Of a stretch of DNA of 64,000 nt, positions 8,806 to 17,262 are shown one piece after another. The notes under the pieces were generated by a model, which did no database searches, was not told where the DNA came from, and worked only from the letters and a program-made list of their open reading frames with translations. The position numbers and the translations under genes were made by a program. Each line of letters begins with the position of its first letter. The first letter of the stretch is position 1. The DNA is from Rosenbergiella gaditana (GTDB lineage Bacteria > Pseudomonadota > Gammaproteobacteria > Enterobacterales > Enterobacteriaceae): positions 1 through 64,000 of the forward strand of contig NZ_JABBFR010000009.1 of assembly GCF_018494065.1 (NCBI RefSeq). Direction: 5' to 3'.

Positions 8806-9123
8806 ATGATCAAGTGCAAATTTGGAATTGGTCAACAAGTCCGTCACCAATTGACGGGAGCTTTGGGGGTTATTGTCGATATGGATCCCGCTTATGCGTT
8901 ACAAACGCCGACACCTCAAAGCCTAATTATCCATGAAGGATTACTGGTTCTGCCTTGGTATTATGTCGTCATGGAAGATGAAGGCGGCGAAACGGTACAA
9001 ACTTATGTCGCTGAATCACAATTAACGGGTGAGATCCTCAACGAGCATCTCGATAACCCAGAATTAGATGATATTGCTGAACGTGTGCGTTCTAAAATCA
9101 CCTCTCCCCTTCTTCGTCATTAA
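8806..9123 (+). CDS. hspQ: Heat shock protein HspQ (hemimethylated-DNA-binding family)
   Basis: A 105-residue cytosolic protein matching E. coli HspQ, which affects Lon protease specificity and DnaA stability. The conserved start KFGIGQQVRH and core PWYYVVMEDEGG are present. The ATG at 8806 is preceded by TTGGAGA and gives exactly the E. coli length; an upstream TTG at 8794 overlaps that ribosome binding site and is rejected. It ends in a hairpin shared with convergent helD. Confidence 0.94.
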   Translation: MIKCKFGIGQQVRHQLTGALGVIVDMDPAYALQTPTPQSLIIHEGLLVLPWYYVVMEDEGGETVQTYVAESQLTGEILNEHLDNPELDDIAERVRSKITSPLLRH

Positions 9124-9139
9124 GCCCCTAAAGGGGCTT
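9122..9139. terminator. Shared terminator hairpin of hspQ and helD
   Basis: AAGCCCC/GGGGCTT stem with TAAA loop. It begins inside the hspQ stop codon and ends inside the helD stop codon; ACGCTTTTTT follows on the plus side. Confidence 0.7.
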
Positions 9140-11192
9140 ACGCTTTTTTCGCAATGGGAACGCCATAGTGCTTAAGCTCGCTTACAAAAGGAGAGGGGTT
9201 TTTGGGGTCATACAATAACCACAACCTCTGCTTTGCCCTGGTCATGGCGACATAGGCCAATCGACGCTCTTCCGCATAAGGATAGGCTTCTTGCTCAATT
9301 AACAATCCACGTTCGATAATTGTTTCTTGTGCCTCGGCAGGGAACCCCTCCTTCCCGGCATTAAGTCCACACAAGATCACATAGTCGGCCTCTCGCCCTT
9401 TACTGGCATGGATCGTCATAAAGTCGATAGTGAGGTTTGGCCAGCGGGTGGCTGCTTTATCGATGATTTTCGGTCTAAGATAATGATAACGTCCTAACAC
9501 CAAAATGGTCTCTTGCTGTGTAACAAACCCACTGAGCTTATCAAATAATGCCTCTAACTGAGTTTCTTGAAGGAGCGTCACCGACTTCTTATTCCCTTGG
9601 CGGGTGCTGGTAATTATTTTGCTGATTTGTGCAGGATTCTGCTGGATAAACTGTGAGGCAATATCGCTTTGCCGCTGATCGAAACGATAGGTTGTGTCCA
9701 ATTGGCACAGTGCTGCCTCACCAAAGTATTGCGAAAATTTCGTCGTTAAATCGAGTTGTGCGCCGGCAAAACGATAAATGGCTTGCCAGTCATCGCCGAC
9801 GGCATATAAGTGGCTATGCTTATTTTGCTGACGTAATAATGCGATTAATCTTGCCCGTTGTGGCGAAATATCCTGAAATTCATCAATTAATAAATACTTC
9901 CAAGGACTGATAAAGCGCCCTTTTTCAATTAGGCCACAGGCTTGCTCCAGTAAACTTGCAAAGTCCACAGCGCCCTCAGCTTTTAAGGCGGCTTTCCAGG
10001 CTTTGACAATAGGCGTCATCAATTTAATACGTTTAGCAAACAGTGGCCGCTCATCTTCCTTGGCATATTCAATCATTTGTGCTTGGGTGCCGCCATGCAT
10101 TCTGACTAATCCCAACCACTTATCGAGTAACAGCGGTATTTTTTTCTGGATATCTGGTTGTTGCCAATAAGCGGTTTCCGTCAAGGTCCAGCCCAAATCG
10201 TCTTCAAGACATTGCCGCCACTGATTAGCGGCGGCTTTTTTCTGACTACACTGCTCCACCCACTGCTCAAGTAATAACTGATGCCGCTCAGCAGTATTGT
10301 TCTCTAACTCGGTAATTTTCGGCGTTTTATTTGTGACCTGCTGAATAATCGCCAAGGCTAGACCATGAAAAGTTTTCGCCGTGACCTGCGTCGAGCCAGT
10401 TCGCAAGGTAATTCTCTGATTAAGCTCTTCAGCCGCTTTACGCCCAAACGCCAGGATGACGATTTGATCCGCTTGTGCCTGCTTACGCATCATTAACCAA
10501 GCGGTTTTCGCGACCAAAACAGACGTTTTCCCGCTACCCGCACCGGCCAAAACCAGTACCGACTTTTCGTCATTCATCACCGCTTGGCGTTGAGAAGCAT
10601 TCAGCGGGGAGCTCTCTACGGTTGCGAAAAACTCTGCATAGGTTTTTTCAAGCTGCGTCATCCACTGACGATTGCGTAATTGGCGTTGCGATTCAGGGGC
10701 TGTTAACCATGCATCACAAAATAGCCAGCGTTGGTAGCCGTCAGGAAACTCCTTGAGACGTTCACTAGGCAGCGGGAGTGCGGATAAAGCCTCCTGAATA
10801 TGGGTCTGCAACCCCTTTAAGGCCTCTTGGGTGAGCCAACGATCTTTTTGAACCACATCGAGAATAAATTGCTGTAGGTCAGTAAGCACTTGGTCACTGA
10901 TCACGACCATCTGTTGTGTCCAGGATTGCCATGATTTCATCAAGTATTGCCAAAATCGCTGCGTTTCGGACCATTCAGTGCCGTGTAATCGCACGACTTT
11001 CTCATCCGCTAATTGGAATTCCAGCTCACCCCATACTACACCGCGTTTACAGCGAACCCCGATCAATTGATTGAATGGGATGATATATTCGTGATGATCA
11101 CCAGAGACTTCGACCCCAGCAGCAAGCATTCGAACCCGATGATAGGGATGCTGTGCGAGCTTCTTTCCGATTGACGTTGCTTTTAGTTCCAT
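9138..11192 (-). CDS. helD: DNA helicase IV
   Basis: A UvrD/Rep-family superfamily 1 3'-to-5' helicase of 684 residues, the E. coli length. After a family-specific N-terminal domain (MELKATSIGKKLAQHPY) come Walker A (VLAGAGSGKTSVLVAK, about 210-225), the DExx-type box LLIDEFQDIS, motif III GDDWQAIYRFAGAQ and the C-terminal motifs DFMTIHASKGREAD and RRLAYVAMTRAKQRLW. The start at 11192 matches E. coli; an ATG four codons earlier is also possible. In E. coli mgsA, yccT and yccU lie between helD and hspQ; here they are absent. Confidence 0.96.
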   Translation of the reverse strand: MELKATSIGKKLAQHPYHRVRMLAAGVEVSGDHHEYIIPFNQLIGVRCKRGVVWGELEFQLADEKVVRLHGTEWSETQRFWQYLMKSWQSWTQQMVVISDQVLTDLQQFILDVVQKDRWLTQEALKGLQTHIQEALSALPLPSERLKEFPDGYQRWLFCDAWLTAPESQRQLRNRQWMTQLEKTYAEFFATVESSPLNASQRQAVMNDEKSVLVLAGAGSGKTSVLVAKTAWLMMRKQAQADQIVILAFGRKAAEELNQRITLRTGSTQVTAKTFHGLALAIIQQVTNKTPKITELENNTAERHQLLLEQWVEQCSQKKAAANQWRQCLEDDLGWTLTETAYWQQPDIQKKIPLLLDKWLGLVRMHGGTQAQMIEYAKEDERPLFAKRIKLMTPIVKAWKAALKAEGAVDFASLLEQACGLIEKGRFISPWKYLLIDEFQDISPQRARLIALLRQQNKHSHLYAVGDDWQAIYRFAGAQLDLTTKFSQYFGEAALCQLDTTYRFDQRQSDIASQFIQQNPAQISKIITSTRQGNKKSVTLLQETQLEALFDKLSGFVTQQETILVLGRYHYLRPKIIDKAATRWPNLTIDFMTIHASKGREADYVILCGLNAGKEGFPAEAQETIIERGLLIEQEAYPYAEERRLAYVAMTRAKQRLWLLYDPKNPSPFVSELKHYGVPIAKKA

Positions 11193-11301
11193 GCACCTGG
11201 CCATTGTTTTACACTATCTCTGTTTTCGATTTTAACTGCCAACAGGCTGAGCCTCCAGATAAATCTACCTCGACATAATCTTTAATAGGGATAAACATTG
11301 C

Positions 11302-11751
11302 ATGCGAAGTGTGCTTAATATTTTAAATTTTTTCCTCGGCGGTTTCATTACTAGCCTTTGTTGGTTAGTTGTCACGTTACTGACTGTCGTCTTTATTTTT
11401 ACTCTACCCCTCACCCGTTCATGCTGGGAGATCACTAAGCTTTCCTTCGTACCCTTCGGTAACGAGGCTATTCATGTCGATCTCCTCAGACCAGAAAATA
11501 AAAGTAAGCTGATGAATTCAGGTGGCACTCTGTTAAATATCGTTTGGTTTGTGCTATTCGGTTGGTGGCTCTGCCTCTCACACCTCTCTCTCGGTATAGC
11601 ACAATGTTTAACGCTTATTGGTATTCCTACGGGGATAGCGCATTTCAAGATTGCAGTCATCGCATTATGGCCGGTAGGACGCAGGGTTGTCAGCGTTGAG
11701 GAAGCCCAGATTGCGCGTGAAAATGCTGCGCGTCTACAGTACGGTAACTAA
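11302..11751 (+). CDS. yccF: Inner membrane protein YccF
   Basis: A 149-residue membrane protein with two YccF domains, each carrying a conserved block (FTLPLTRSCWEITKL; IGIPTGIAHFKIAVIALWP). Function is unknown. Its stop overlaps the yccS start by one base, so the two are translationally coupled, as in E. coli. Confidence 0.9.
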   Translation: MRSVLNILNFFLGGFITSLCWLVVTLLTVVFIFTLPLTRSCWEITKLSFVPFGNEAIHVDLLRPENKSKLMNSGGTLLNIVWFVLFGWWLCLSHLSLGIAQCLTLIGIPTGIAHFKIAVIALWPVGRRVVSVEEAQIARENAARLQYGN

Positions 11752-13886
11752 TGATGGCCGGTCGCAGCGTGCTACATAAACACTGGCAACATTATATTCT
11801 GAATCGGTTGTGGCAAGAACCTGTTCGAATTTTTGTCGCAATGAGCTGCGTCGCGCTTTTTGCTTGGCGCCATCATACGGTAATTTGGACAATCCCCTTG
11901 ATTCTTGGGATTGTCGCCGCGGCGTTAACCGATATTGACGATCGCTTAACCGGTCGGCTTAAAAATATTGTCATCACGCTCGTCTGCTTTGCAATAGCTA
12001 CCGTCAGCGTTGAGCTTCTCTTCCCACACCCTCTGCTGTTTATCGGCGGATTAGGGCTATCCAGTTGGGCATTTATTATGCTGGGTGCCCTCGGTCAGCG
12101 CTATGCAACGATTGCATTCGGGGCGATTTTAATTGCGATCTATACGATGTTGGGAATAGGCTTATTCCCGAAATGGTATAGTCAACCCCTGTTCCTCTTA
12201 GCGGGTGCTGGAGTGTATTATCTTTTCACTCTCATTAACCATCTGCTCTTCCCTGTCCGTCCAGTTGAAGCCCAATTAATCAATACTTATAGTTCGTTAG
12301 CGAAATATTTAGAGGCCAAAGCGACGCTGTTCGATCCGGATGGCGTGACACACAGCGAGCGCCCCCTTTATAAGGTCTCAATGGCCAATAGCCAGTTAGT
12401 TCAGCAGCTTAATATTGTTAAGACCGCAATTCAGAGTCGCTTGCGCGGTGATAGAGCCAGCAGTACCAGCCGACGGGCATTACTCTACTATTTTGTGGCG
12501 CAAGAGATCCACGAACGGGCTAACTCATCACATATCGACCATCCTCGCTTACAAGATAGTTGGCACTTCAACGAATTAATGTTCCGGTTCGAGCGGTTAC
12601 TTCGACACCAAGCAATGGCTTGCCGAGAAATCGCTGAAAGTCTCCAAACAAAACAGGATTACCAACATAGTCGTCATTTCGAACGCGCATTAACTCATGC
12701 AGAGATCGCATTAGAGCGGGTGTCTCTTTTTGCAGAAAAAGAGACCTGTGAACGATTGCGTTGGTTACTTAAAAATTTACGAGCGGTTGATCAACAACTC
12801 GCCTCTGTCGCTTCAGAACAACTGTCTACAATTGATTGGCAAAATATAGACACTGAGCTCTCGTTTGAAGGTTTGCAAGGCTGGCAAGATATTAGATCAC
12901 GTTTTAAAAGCCATCTCACTCCTAAATCACCTTTATTTAGACATGCCGTACGCGTGAGTGTTGTACTCTGCTTAGGATACCTATTTATTCAATCCATAAG
13001 CTTAGAACGAGGCTATTGGATACTGCTAACGTCGCTATTCGTTTGCCAACCCAATTATTCTGCCACCAAACGGCGCTTAGCGTTGAGGGTTATAGGTACG
13101 CTGGCAGGAATTTTGATTGGGCTTCCCCTACTCTGGCTAATCCCCTCTTTACCTGGGCAGTTAGTCGCTATCGTTCTGTTTGGCGTTCTATTCTTTTTAT
13201 TTAGACAAGTTCAGTATGCACAAGCCACGCTATTCATTACGCTAATGGTACTGTTTTGTTTCAATCTACTTGGAGAAGGCTTTAACGTCGCCTTACCGCG
13301 TATTATCGATACGTTGGTCGGCTGTGGATTAGCTTGGCTCGCCGTAAGCTATATCTTCCCCGATTGGCATTATCGGCAATTCTCTAAGGTCATCAGTAAA
13401 GCCTATACGGCTAACTTACGCTACTTGAAGGCCGTCACCCAACAATATCAAGATGGCAAAGACAATCGCGTCTCCTACCGTATTGCTCGGAGAGATGCTC
13501 ACAATGCTGATGCAGAGCTAGCCTCAGTGATCGCTTTAGCTGAGAATAAGGCGTGGTCTTCACTTGATGCTAAAGAGGCTTCTTTTTCAATCCTCTGTAC
13601 CAATCATAGTCTATTGAGTTATATCGCTGCGCTTGGGGCTCATCGTCAACGTATTCATAACCCGCAATTGCTAAATTTACTCTATGCGCTTACCGCTTAC
13701 GTGGAGGACTATCAGAATTTACAAAGCGATGAGGTCATGCAAGCACTAAAGCAGTTAACAGCACTGGCTGATTCAATTGAAATTGATGATGAACCTCAAA
13801 AAGCGCTCATCATTCAACAGGTTTCATTGATTATCCATAACTTAGGTGAAATGAATAAAATTAAAGCGCCACTCTTAATGCCCTAA
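11751..13886 (+). CDS. yccS: FUSC family inner membrane protein YccS
   Basis: A 711-residue protein with two clusters of hydrophobic segments (about residues 25-165 and 395-525), each followed by a long soluble helical region. This is the YccS/FUSC layout related to aromatic-acid exporters and fusaric acid resistance proteins. Physiological substrate is unknown. It is coupled to yccF, and its last 26 bases overlap the 3' end of convergent sxy. A perfect 10-base inverted repeat lies inside the gene at 12722-12745. Confidence 0.9.
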   Translation: MMAGRSVLHKHWQHYILNRLWQEPVRIFVAMSCVALFAWRHHTVIWTIPLILGIVAAALTDIDDRLTGRLKNIVITLVCFAIATVSVELLFPHPLLFIGGLGLSSWAFIMLGALGQRYATIAFGAILIAIYTMLGIGLFPKWYSQPLFLLAGAGVYYLFTLINHLLFPVRPVEAQLINTYSSLAKYLEAKATLFDPDGVTHSERPLYKVSMANSQLVQQLNIVKTAIQSRLRGDRASSTSRRALLYYFVAQEIHERANSSHIDHPRLQDSWHFNELMFRFERLLRHQAMACREIAESLQTKQDYQHSRHFERALTHAEIALERVSLFAEKETCERLRWLLKNLRAVDQQLASVASEQLSTIDWQNIDTELSFEGLQGWQDIRSRFKSHLTPKSPLFRHAVRVSVVLCLGYLFIQSISLERGYWILLTSLFVCQPNYSATKRRLALRVIGTLAGILIGLPLLWLIPSLPGQLVAIVLFGVLFFLFRQVQYAQATLFITLMVLFCFNLLGEGFNVALPRIIDTLVGCGLAWLAVSYIFPDWHYRQFSKVISKAYTANLRYLKAVTQQYQDGKDNRVSYRIARRDAHNADAELASVIALAENKAWSSLDAKEASFSILCTNHSLLSYIAALGAHRQRIHNPQLLNLLYALTAYVEDYQNLQSDEVMQALKQLTALADSIEIDDEPQKALIIQQVSLIIHNLGEMNKIKAPLLMP

Positions 13887-14511
13887 GTTTTTTGACCGCA
13901 TTTTTATTACAGGTAGTAATAAACTCTTGATGCCAAGCAATTAATCCTTCTCGGATGTGAGGGGGTAATACGGCATGATGTAACCCCATGATGGCTCCTT
14001 GTAAATAAAAAAGTGTGGGAAGCCCTAGGTGTTTATTACGTTCATGCATTAACGTCCAGCATTGTTGAACGCCAGTTTGACGGAATTGCTCCTCCGTATG
14101 GATACCAACTTCCCTAAGTAATGTCTCAAAGCGTATCCCTAAATTGGGTAGATCCTTTAATCGTCGATGAGATTGTTTATAGGTCCGACAATGTTGAGCA
14201 TCCAATAATGCGGCACGAGATAATTTCAGAAGATTGACATCGTCCTGCCATAACTCATCATCAACGTTAAAATAATTTAGAGAGATGGCACTGCCCCTTT
14301 TACAAAATATAAAGGGTGCGAGCGAGTGGTTTGTAAGATATTGCGACATAACCTCACTCCCCCGTAAATAGATCCCGCCTTGTTTGACTAAGGCAAACAC
14401 TACATCGTCAATCGACAGTGAATACCCACCAAACTGGGTCTTTGACTCAATGCTCCCGAGGTAGCCAACTTTTTTCTTATACTGAGCGATACGCTGTTGA
14501 GAACTATTCAT
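13861..14511 (-). CDS. sxy: Sxy/TfoX competence regulator
   Basis: A 216-residue protein with an N-terminal TfoX domain (GGYSLSIDDVVFALV, YLRG) and a C-terminal TfoX domain with the family mark RLKDLPNLGIRFETLLREVGI. Sxy is a co-activator that lets CRP act at special CRP-S sites before competence genes. The ATG at 14511 has a strong AGGAGG at proper spacing, so the longer frame from 14535 is rejected. Divergence from E. coli Sxy is considerable but length and domain order are kept. The last 26 bases overlap convergent yccS. Confidence 0.88.
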   Translation of the reverse strand: MNSSQQRIAQYKKKVGYLGSIESKTQFGGYSLSIDDVVFALVKQGGIYLRGSEVMSQYLTNHSLAPFIFCKRGSAISLNYFNVDDELWQDDVNLLKLSRAALLDAQHCRTYKQSHRRLKDLPNLGIRFETLLREVGIHTEEQFRQTGVQQCWTLMHERNKHLGLPTLFYLQGAIMGLHHAVLPPHIREGLIAWHQEFITTCNKNAVKKLRALRVAL

Positions 14512-14678
14512 TTCGATCCTCCTGATCAAGAACAACCTAACTCATTGATATAAATATCCTTATCGATATATTCACCTTAAATAATTTGAAGTAGTTGTTC
14601 AATTAATAAATATAAATTGCGCGTGATGCATTCCAAATCTATCTAAGTGTGCAAGAAATGATTGATCTTTGGTCGAAG

Positions 14679-14704
14679 TATAATTACTGTATATCCATAC
14701 AGTA
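14679..14704 (+). promoter_or_regulatory. SOS promoter of sulA with LexA box
   Basis: A TATAAT at 14679-14684 is followed at once by TACTGTATATCCATACAGTA (14685-14704), a canonical LexA operator (CTGT-N8-ACAG within a longer near-palindrome). It ends 14 bases before the sulA start, so sulA should be repressed by LexA and induced by DNA damage. Confidence 0.95.
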
Positions 14705-14718
14705 CATAGGAGCTAACC

Positions 14719-15210
14719 ATGATCATACCCCATTCTGTTAATGAGACCCCTAAGCAAACACTGGCTATACCTGAGGTAACCCACTCATTGGGCGGCATTA
14801 ATCAAATTTGCTATGACAACGCATCCCCTACCCTACTCAATTTACTGCTATTACCTGCAATTAAGCAGCTTGGGCAGCAAGCAAAATGGATGTTGTGGTT
14901 AACTCCAGAGAATAAATTGGACCGCGCTTGGTTGGAGAACTCAGGCATTTCCCTGAATAAATCAGTTCAGGTCCCTATGCTCAATAACGAACAGAAGATG
15001 GATTCTATGATTCAGGCGATCAAATCTGGGAATTATAGCGTAATCACTGTATGGTTAAACAGCACTCTAACAGTAGAACAACAAAATACTCTCGATTATT
15101 TAGCTAAAGAGTCTGATACAGTAGTCTTTATTTTGCGCAAAAATTCAACAAACTATCGTTCAGCCAGACAAGTCAGTCACCAAAAAATTCCCACTTTCGC
15201 ATTTCTTTAA
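14719..15210 (+). CDS. sulA: SOS cell division inhibitor SulA
   Basis: Binds FtsZ and blocks Z-ring assembly during the SOS response. The 163-residue protein shares the central block LLNLLLLPAIKQLGQQAKWMLWLTPENKL and GNYSVITVWL with E. coli SulA, but the N- and C-termini differ. The E. coli protein ends in a histidine needed for Lon recognition; here the end is TFAFL. AGGAG precedes the ATG and a consensus LexA operator overlaps the promoter. It sits between sxy and ompA as in E. coli. Confidence 0.93.
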   Translation: MIIPHSVNETPKQTLAIPEVTHSLGGINQICYDNASPTLLNLLLLPAIKQLGQQAKWMLWLTPENKLDRAWLENSGISLNKSVQVPMLNNEQKMDSMIQAIKSGNYSVITVWLNSTLTVEQQNTLDYLAKESDTVVFILRKNSTNYRSARQVSHQKIPTFAFL

Positions 15211-15393
15211 GTTTATTGAGATTTATCTGAAGAATATTTTTATAAAATTTATTTGTGCCTAATTTTTTACCACTTTCAGGCAGGACAACGTTTCCAAGGG
15301 TTATTCAGTTTTTTATCGTGCATGAAGTTCAGTTTTAAATGTAACTGAATGTGTATAAAATGCTGTTTTTTACTATACATCGTTATATCTTAC

Positions 15394-15421
15394 TTGTAAG
15401 TTTTTAAACACGTTGTAGACT
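15394..15421 (+). promoter_or_regulatory. ompA promoter
   Basis: TTGTAA (15394-15399), 16-base spacer and TAGACT (15416-15421). The segment from CTTGTAAG to GTTGTAGACTTT and the following AGGGTGCTC closely resembles the E. coli ompA promoter and start region as I recall it. Confidence 0.8.
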
Positions 15422-15429
15422 TTAGCTCG

Positions 15430-15554
15430 CTAGGGTGCTCAATAACCTCCAGTTTTAGCTGAGTATAAAATGAGCGAAAAAGACCCAGCGAAGCATTGCA
15501 ACCCAGAGCAAATTTTATGCTCATTGCCAATTTTGGATGATAACGAGGCGCAAA
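15430..15554 (+). promoter_or_regulatory. ompA 5' leader with probable MicA target
   Basis: A leader of about 125 bases. Its first bases (GGGTGCTC) and last bases (TTTTGGATGATAACGAGGCG) match E. coli, where the latter region binds the small RNA MicA and contains the ribosome binding site. The middle is diverged but still holds short inverted repeats such as GAGCA/TGCTC (about 15507-15524). In E. coli such hairpins stabilise the mRNA; here that is inference. Confidence 0.65.
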
Positions 15555-16607
15555 ATGAAAAAAACAGCTATCGCAATTGCAGTGGCACTAGCAGGTTTAG
15601 CAACTACCGTTGCTCAAGCTGCACCAAAAGACGACACTTGGTACGTTGGTGGTAAATTAGGTTGGTCTCAATACCACGACACTGGTTTCTCTGGTAACCA
15701 CTACCAAGTGACTAATGAAGCGCGTGACAACCAATTGGGTGCTGGTGCATTCGTTGGTTATCAAGCAAACCCATACTTAGGTTTCGAAATGGGTTATGAC
15801 TGGTTAGGCCGTATGAAATATACTGGTCAAAACCACGGCGCATTCATCGGTCAAGGTGTTCAACTTGCTGCTAAACTCAGCTACCCAATCACTGATGACT
15901 TAGACGTGTACTCTCGTTTAGGTGGTATGTTATGGCGTGTAGATGCTAAAGACTACCAAGGTCATCACAACATCGACACTGGTGTTTCTCCATTAGCTGC
16001 AGCTGGTTTAGAGTACGCTCTGGACAAGAACTGGGCTGCTCGTTTAGAGTACCAATGGGTTAACAACATCGGTGACCGTAACACCACTGGTGCACGTCCA
16101 GACAACGGCATGCTGAGCCTTGGCTTATCTTACCGTTTCGGTCAAGACGATGCTGCTCCTGCACCAGCTCCAACCCCAGCGCCAGCGCCAGTTGTTGAAA
16201 CTAAGCACTTTACTCTGAAATCAGACGTGCTGTTCAACTTCAACAAAGCTACGCTGAAAACTTCTGGTCAATCAGCTCTTGATCAACTGTACTCTCAGTT
16301 AAGCAACTTAGATCCTAAAGACGGTTCAGTTGTTGTTCTGGGCTTCACAGACCGTATCGGTTCTGACAGCTACAACCAAAACCTGTCTGAAAAACGTGCT
16401 CAATCAGTTGTGGATTACTTAGTATCTAAAGGCATCCCGTCTAACAAGATCTCTGCACGCGGTATGGGCGAATCTAACCCAGTTACTGGCAACACCTGTG
16501 ACAACGTTAAGAAACGTGCTGCTCTGATCGACTGCTTAGGTCCAGATCGTCGCGTAGAAATCGAAGTTAAAGGCGTTAAAGATGTTGTTTCTCAGCCACA
16601 AGGCTAA
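15555..16607 (+). CDS. ompA: Outer membrane protein A
   Basis: A major outer-membrane protein of 350 residues. It has a signal peptide ([22 protein letters not shown], cleaved before APKDD), an eight-stranded beta-barrel to about residue 195, a Pro/Ala hinge ([15 protein letters not shown]) and a periplasmic OmpA_C peptidoglycan-binding domain with the [21 protein letters not shown] signature and two cysteines. The ATG at 15555 follows the conserved AACGAGGCGC ribosome binding site; a frame opening 18 bases upstream is not used. Codons are strongly biased to those of highly expressed genes. A strong terminator follows. Confidence 0.98.
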   Translation: MKKTAIAIAVALAGLATTVAQAAPKDDTWYVGGKLGWSQYHDTGFSGNHYQVTNEARDNQLGAGAFVGYQANPYLGFEMGYDWLGRMKYTGQNHGAFIGQGVQLAAKLSYPITDDLDVYSRLGGMLWRVDAKDYQGHHNIDTGVSPLAAAGLEYALDKNWAARLEYQWVNNIGDRNTTGARPDNGMLSLGLSYRFGQDDAAPAPAPTPAPAPVVETKHFTLKSDVLFNFNKATLKTSGQSALDQLYSQLSNLDPKDGSVVVLGFTDRIGSDSYNQNLSEKRAQSVVDYLVSKGIPSNKISARGMGESNPVTGNTCDNVKKRAALIDCLGPDRRVEIEVKGVKDVVSQPQG

Positions 16608-16620
16608 GATAACATTGAAA

Positions 16621-16648
16621 AAACCCCGCTTAAGCGGGGTTTTTTTTA
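16621..16648. terminator. Terminator between ompA and matP
   Basis: AAACCCCGCTTAAGCGGGGTTT, a perfect palindrome (16621-16642), with a run of Ts on the plus side and As on the left, so it can serve both convergent genes. Confidence 0.92.
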
Positions 16649-17104
16649 TCCTTTTTTTGACCCTAAAATTGATGCTAGATCTTCTTTCAAGGAACTCATC
16701 TGTGAAGCGTATTTTTCTTTACGCTCAGCATCTTCAATTAATTGCACTATCGTTTCTGAAAGCGTACTACTTCTGCGCTGTGCCAACCCTGCTAAACGCT
16801 GCCACACCAAATATTCTAAATCGATGGATTTCTTACGAGTGTGTTGTTGCTCGGCATTAAAATGACGTTTACGTCTTGCTCGAATGGTCTGGCTCATCCG
16901 AATAGAGAGCTGGGGATTCATATGTTCGGTAATCCACCGTAAGATGAGTTCAGGTTGGTGCTCATACGTAATAAGCTGCTTCACGGCTTCGTCTGCGGCA
17001 GATTGCTCGATATGGCGCGTGATCAATTCACCTTCCCGGTGTTTTTTTAGTAAATATTTCCATTTCCAGCCTGACTCGAGATTCTCTAACTGTAAATATT
17101 TCAT
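16646..17104 (-). CDS. matP: Macrodomain Ter organiser MatP
   Basis: Binds matS sites in the terminus region, condenses it, links it to the divisome through ZapB and excludes MukBEF. The 152-residue protein is highly similar to E. coli MatP: N-terminal four-helix part ([26 protein letters not shown]), ribbon-helix-helix DNA-binding region ([21 protein letters not shown]) and a C-terminal coiled coil ([18 protein letters not shown]). Its presence with MukBEF fits the known co-occurrence of these systems in Enterobacterales. Confidence 0.96.
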   Translation of the reverse strand: MKYLQLENLESGWKWKYLLKKHREGELITRHIEQSAADEAVKQLITYEHQPELILRWITEHMNPQLSIRMSQTIRARRKRHFNAEQQHTRKKSIDLEYLVWQRLAGLAQRRSSTLSETIVQLIEDAERKEKYASQMSSLKEDLASILGSKKG

Positions 17105-17262
17105 CAGGTTCCTTAAAATTAATCACTTAATACTAGAATACCAGCTTTAGGTTTTTCTGCAGCCAAATTTAAAGCAGTGGTCGTCATACATCTGTTACAT
17201 GGTGTCGAGTTACGAACTACGGTATAATTACCCTTTTACGTCCAAGGCAAAATAAGATTACT

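Noticed and set aside
13861..13886. Frameshift or annotation error as cause of the yccS-sxy overlap
   Set aside because: Both proteins have normal family length and composition up to their stops, so the overlap looks genuine.
15470..15655. 61-codon open frame starting in the ompA leader and overlapping ompA out of frame
   Set aside because: Weak ribosome binding site, start codon inside a predicted hairpin and no recognisable protein; it is most likely a chance frame in a non-coding leader.
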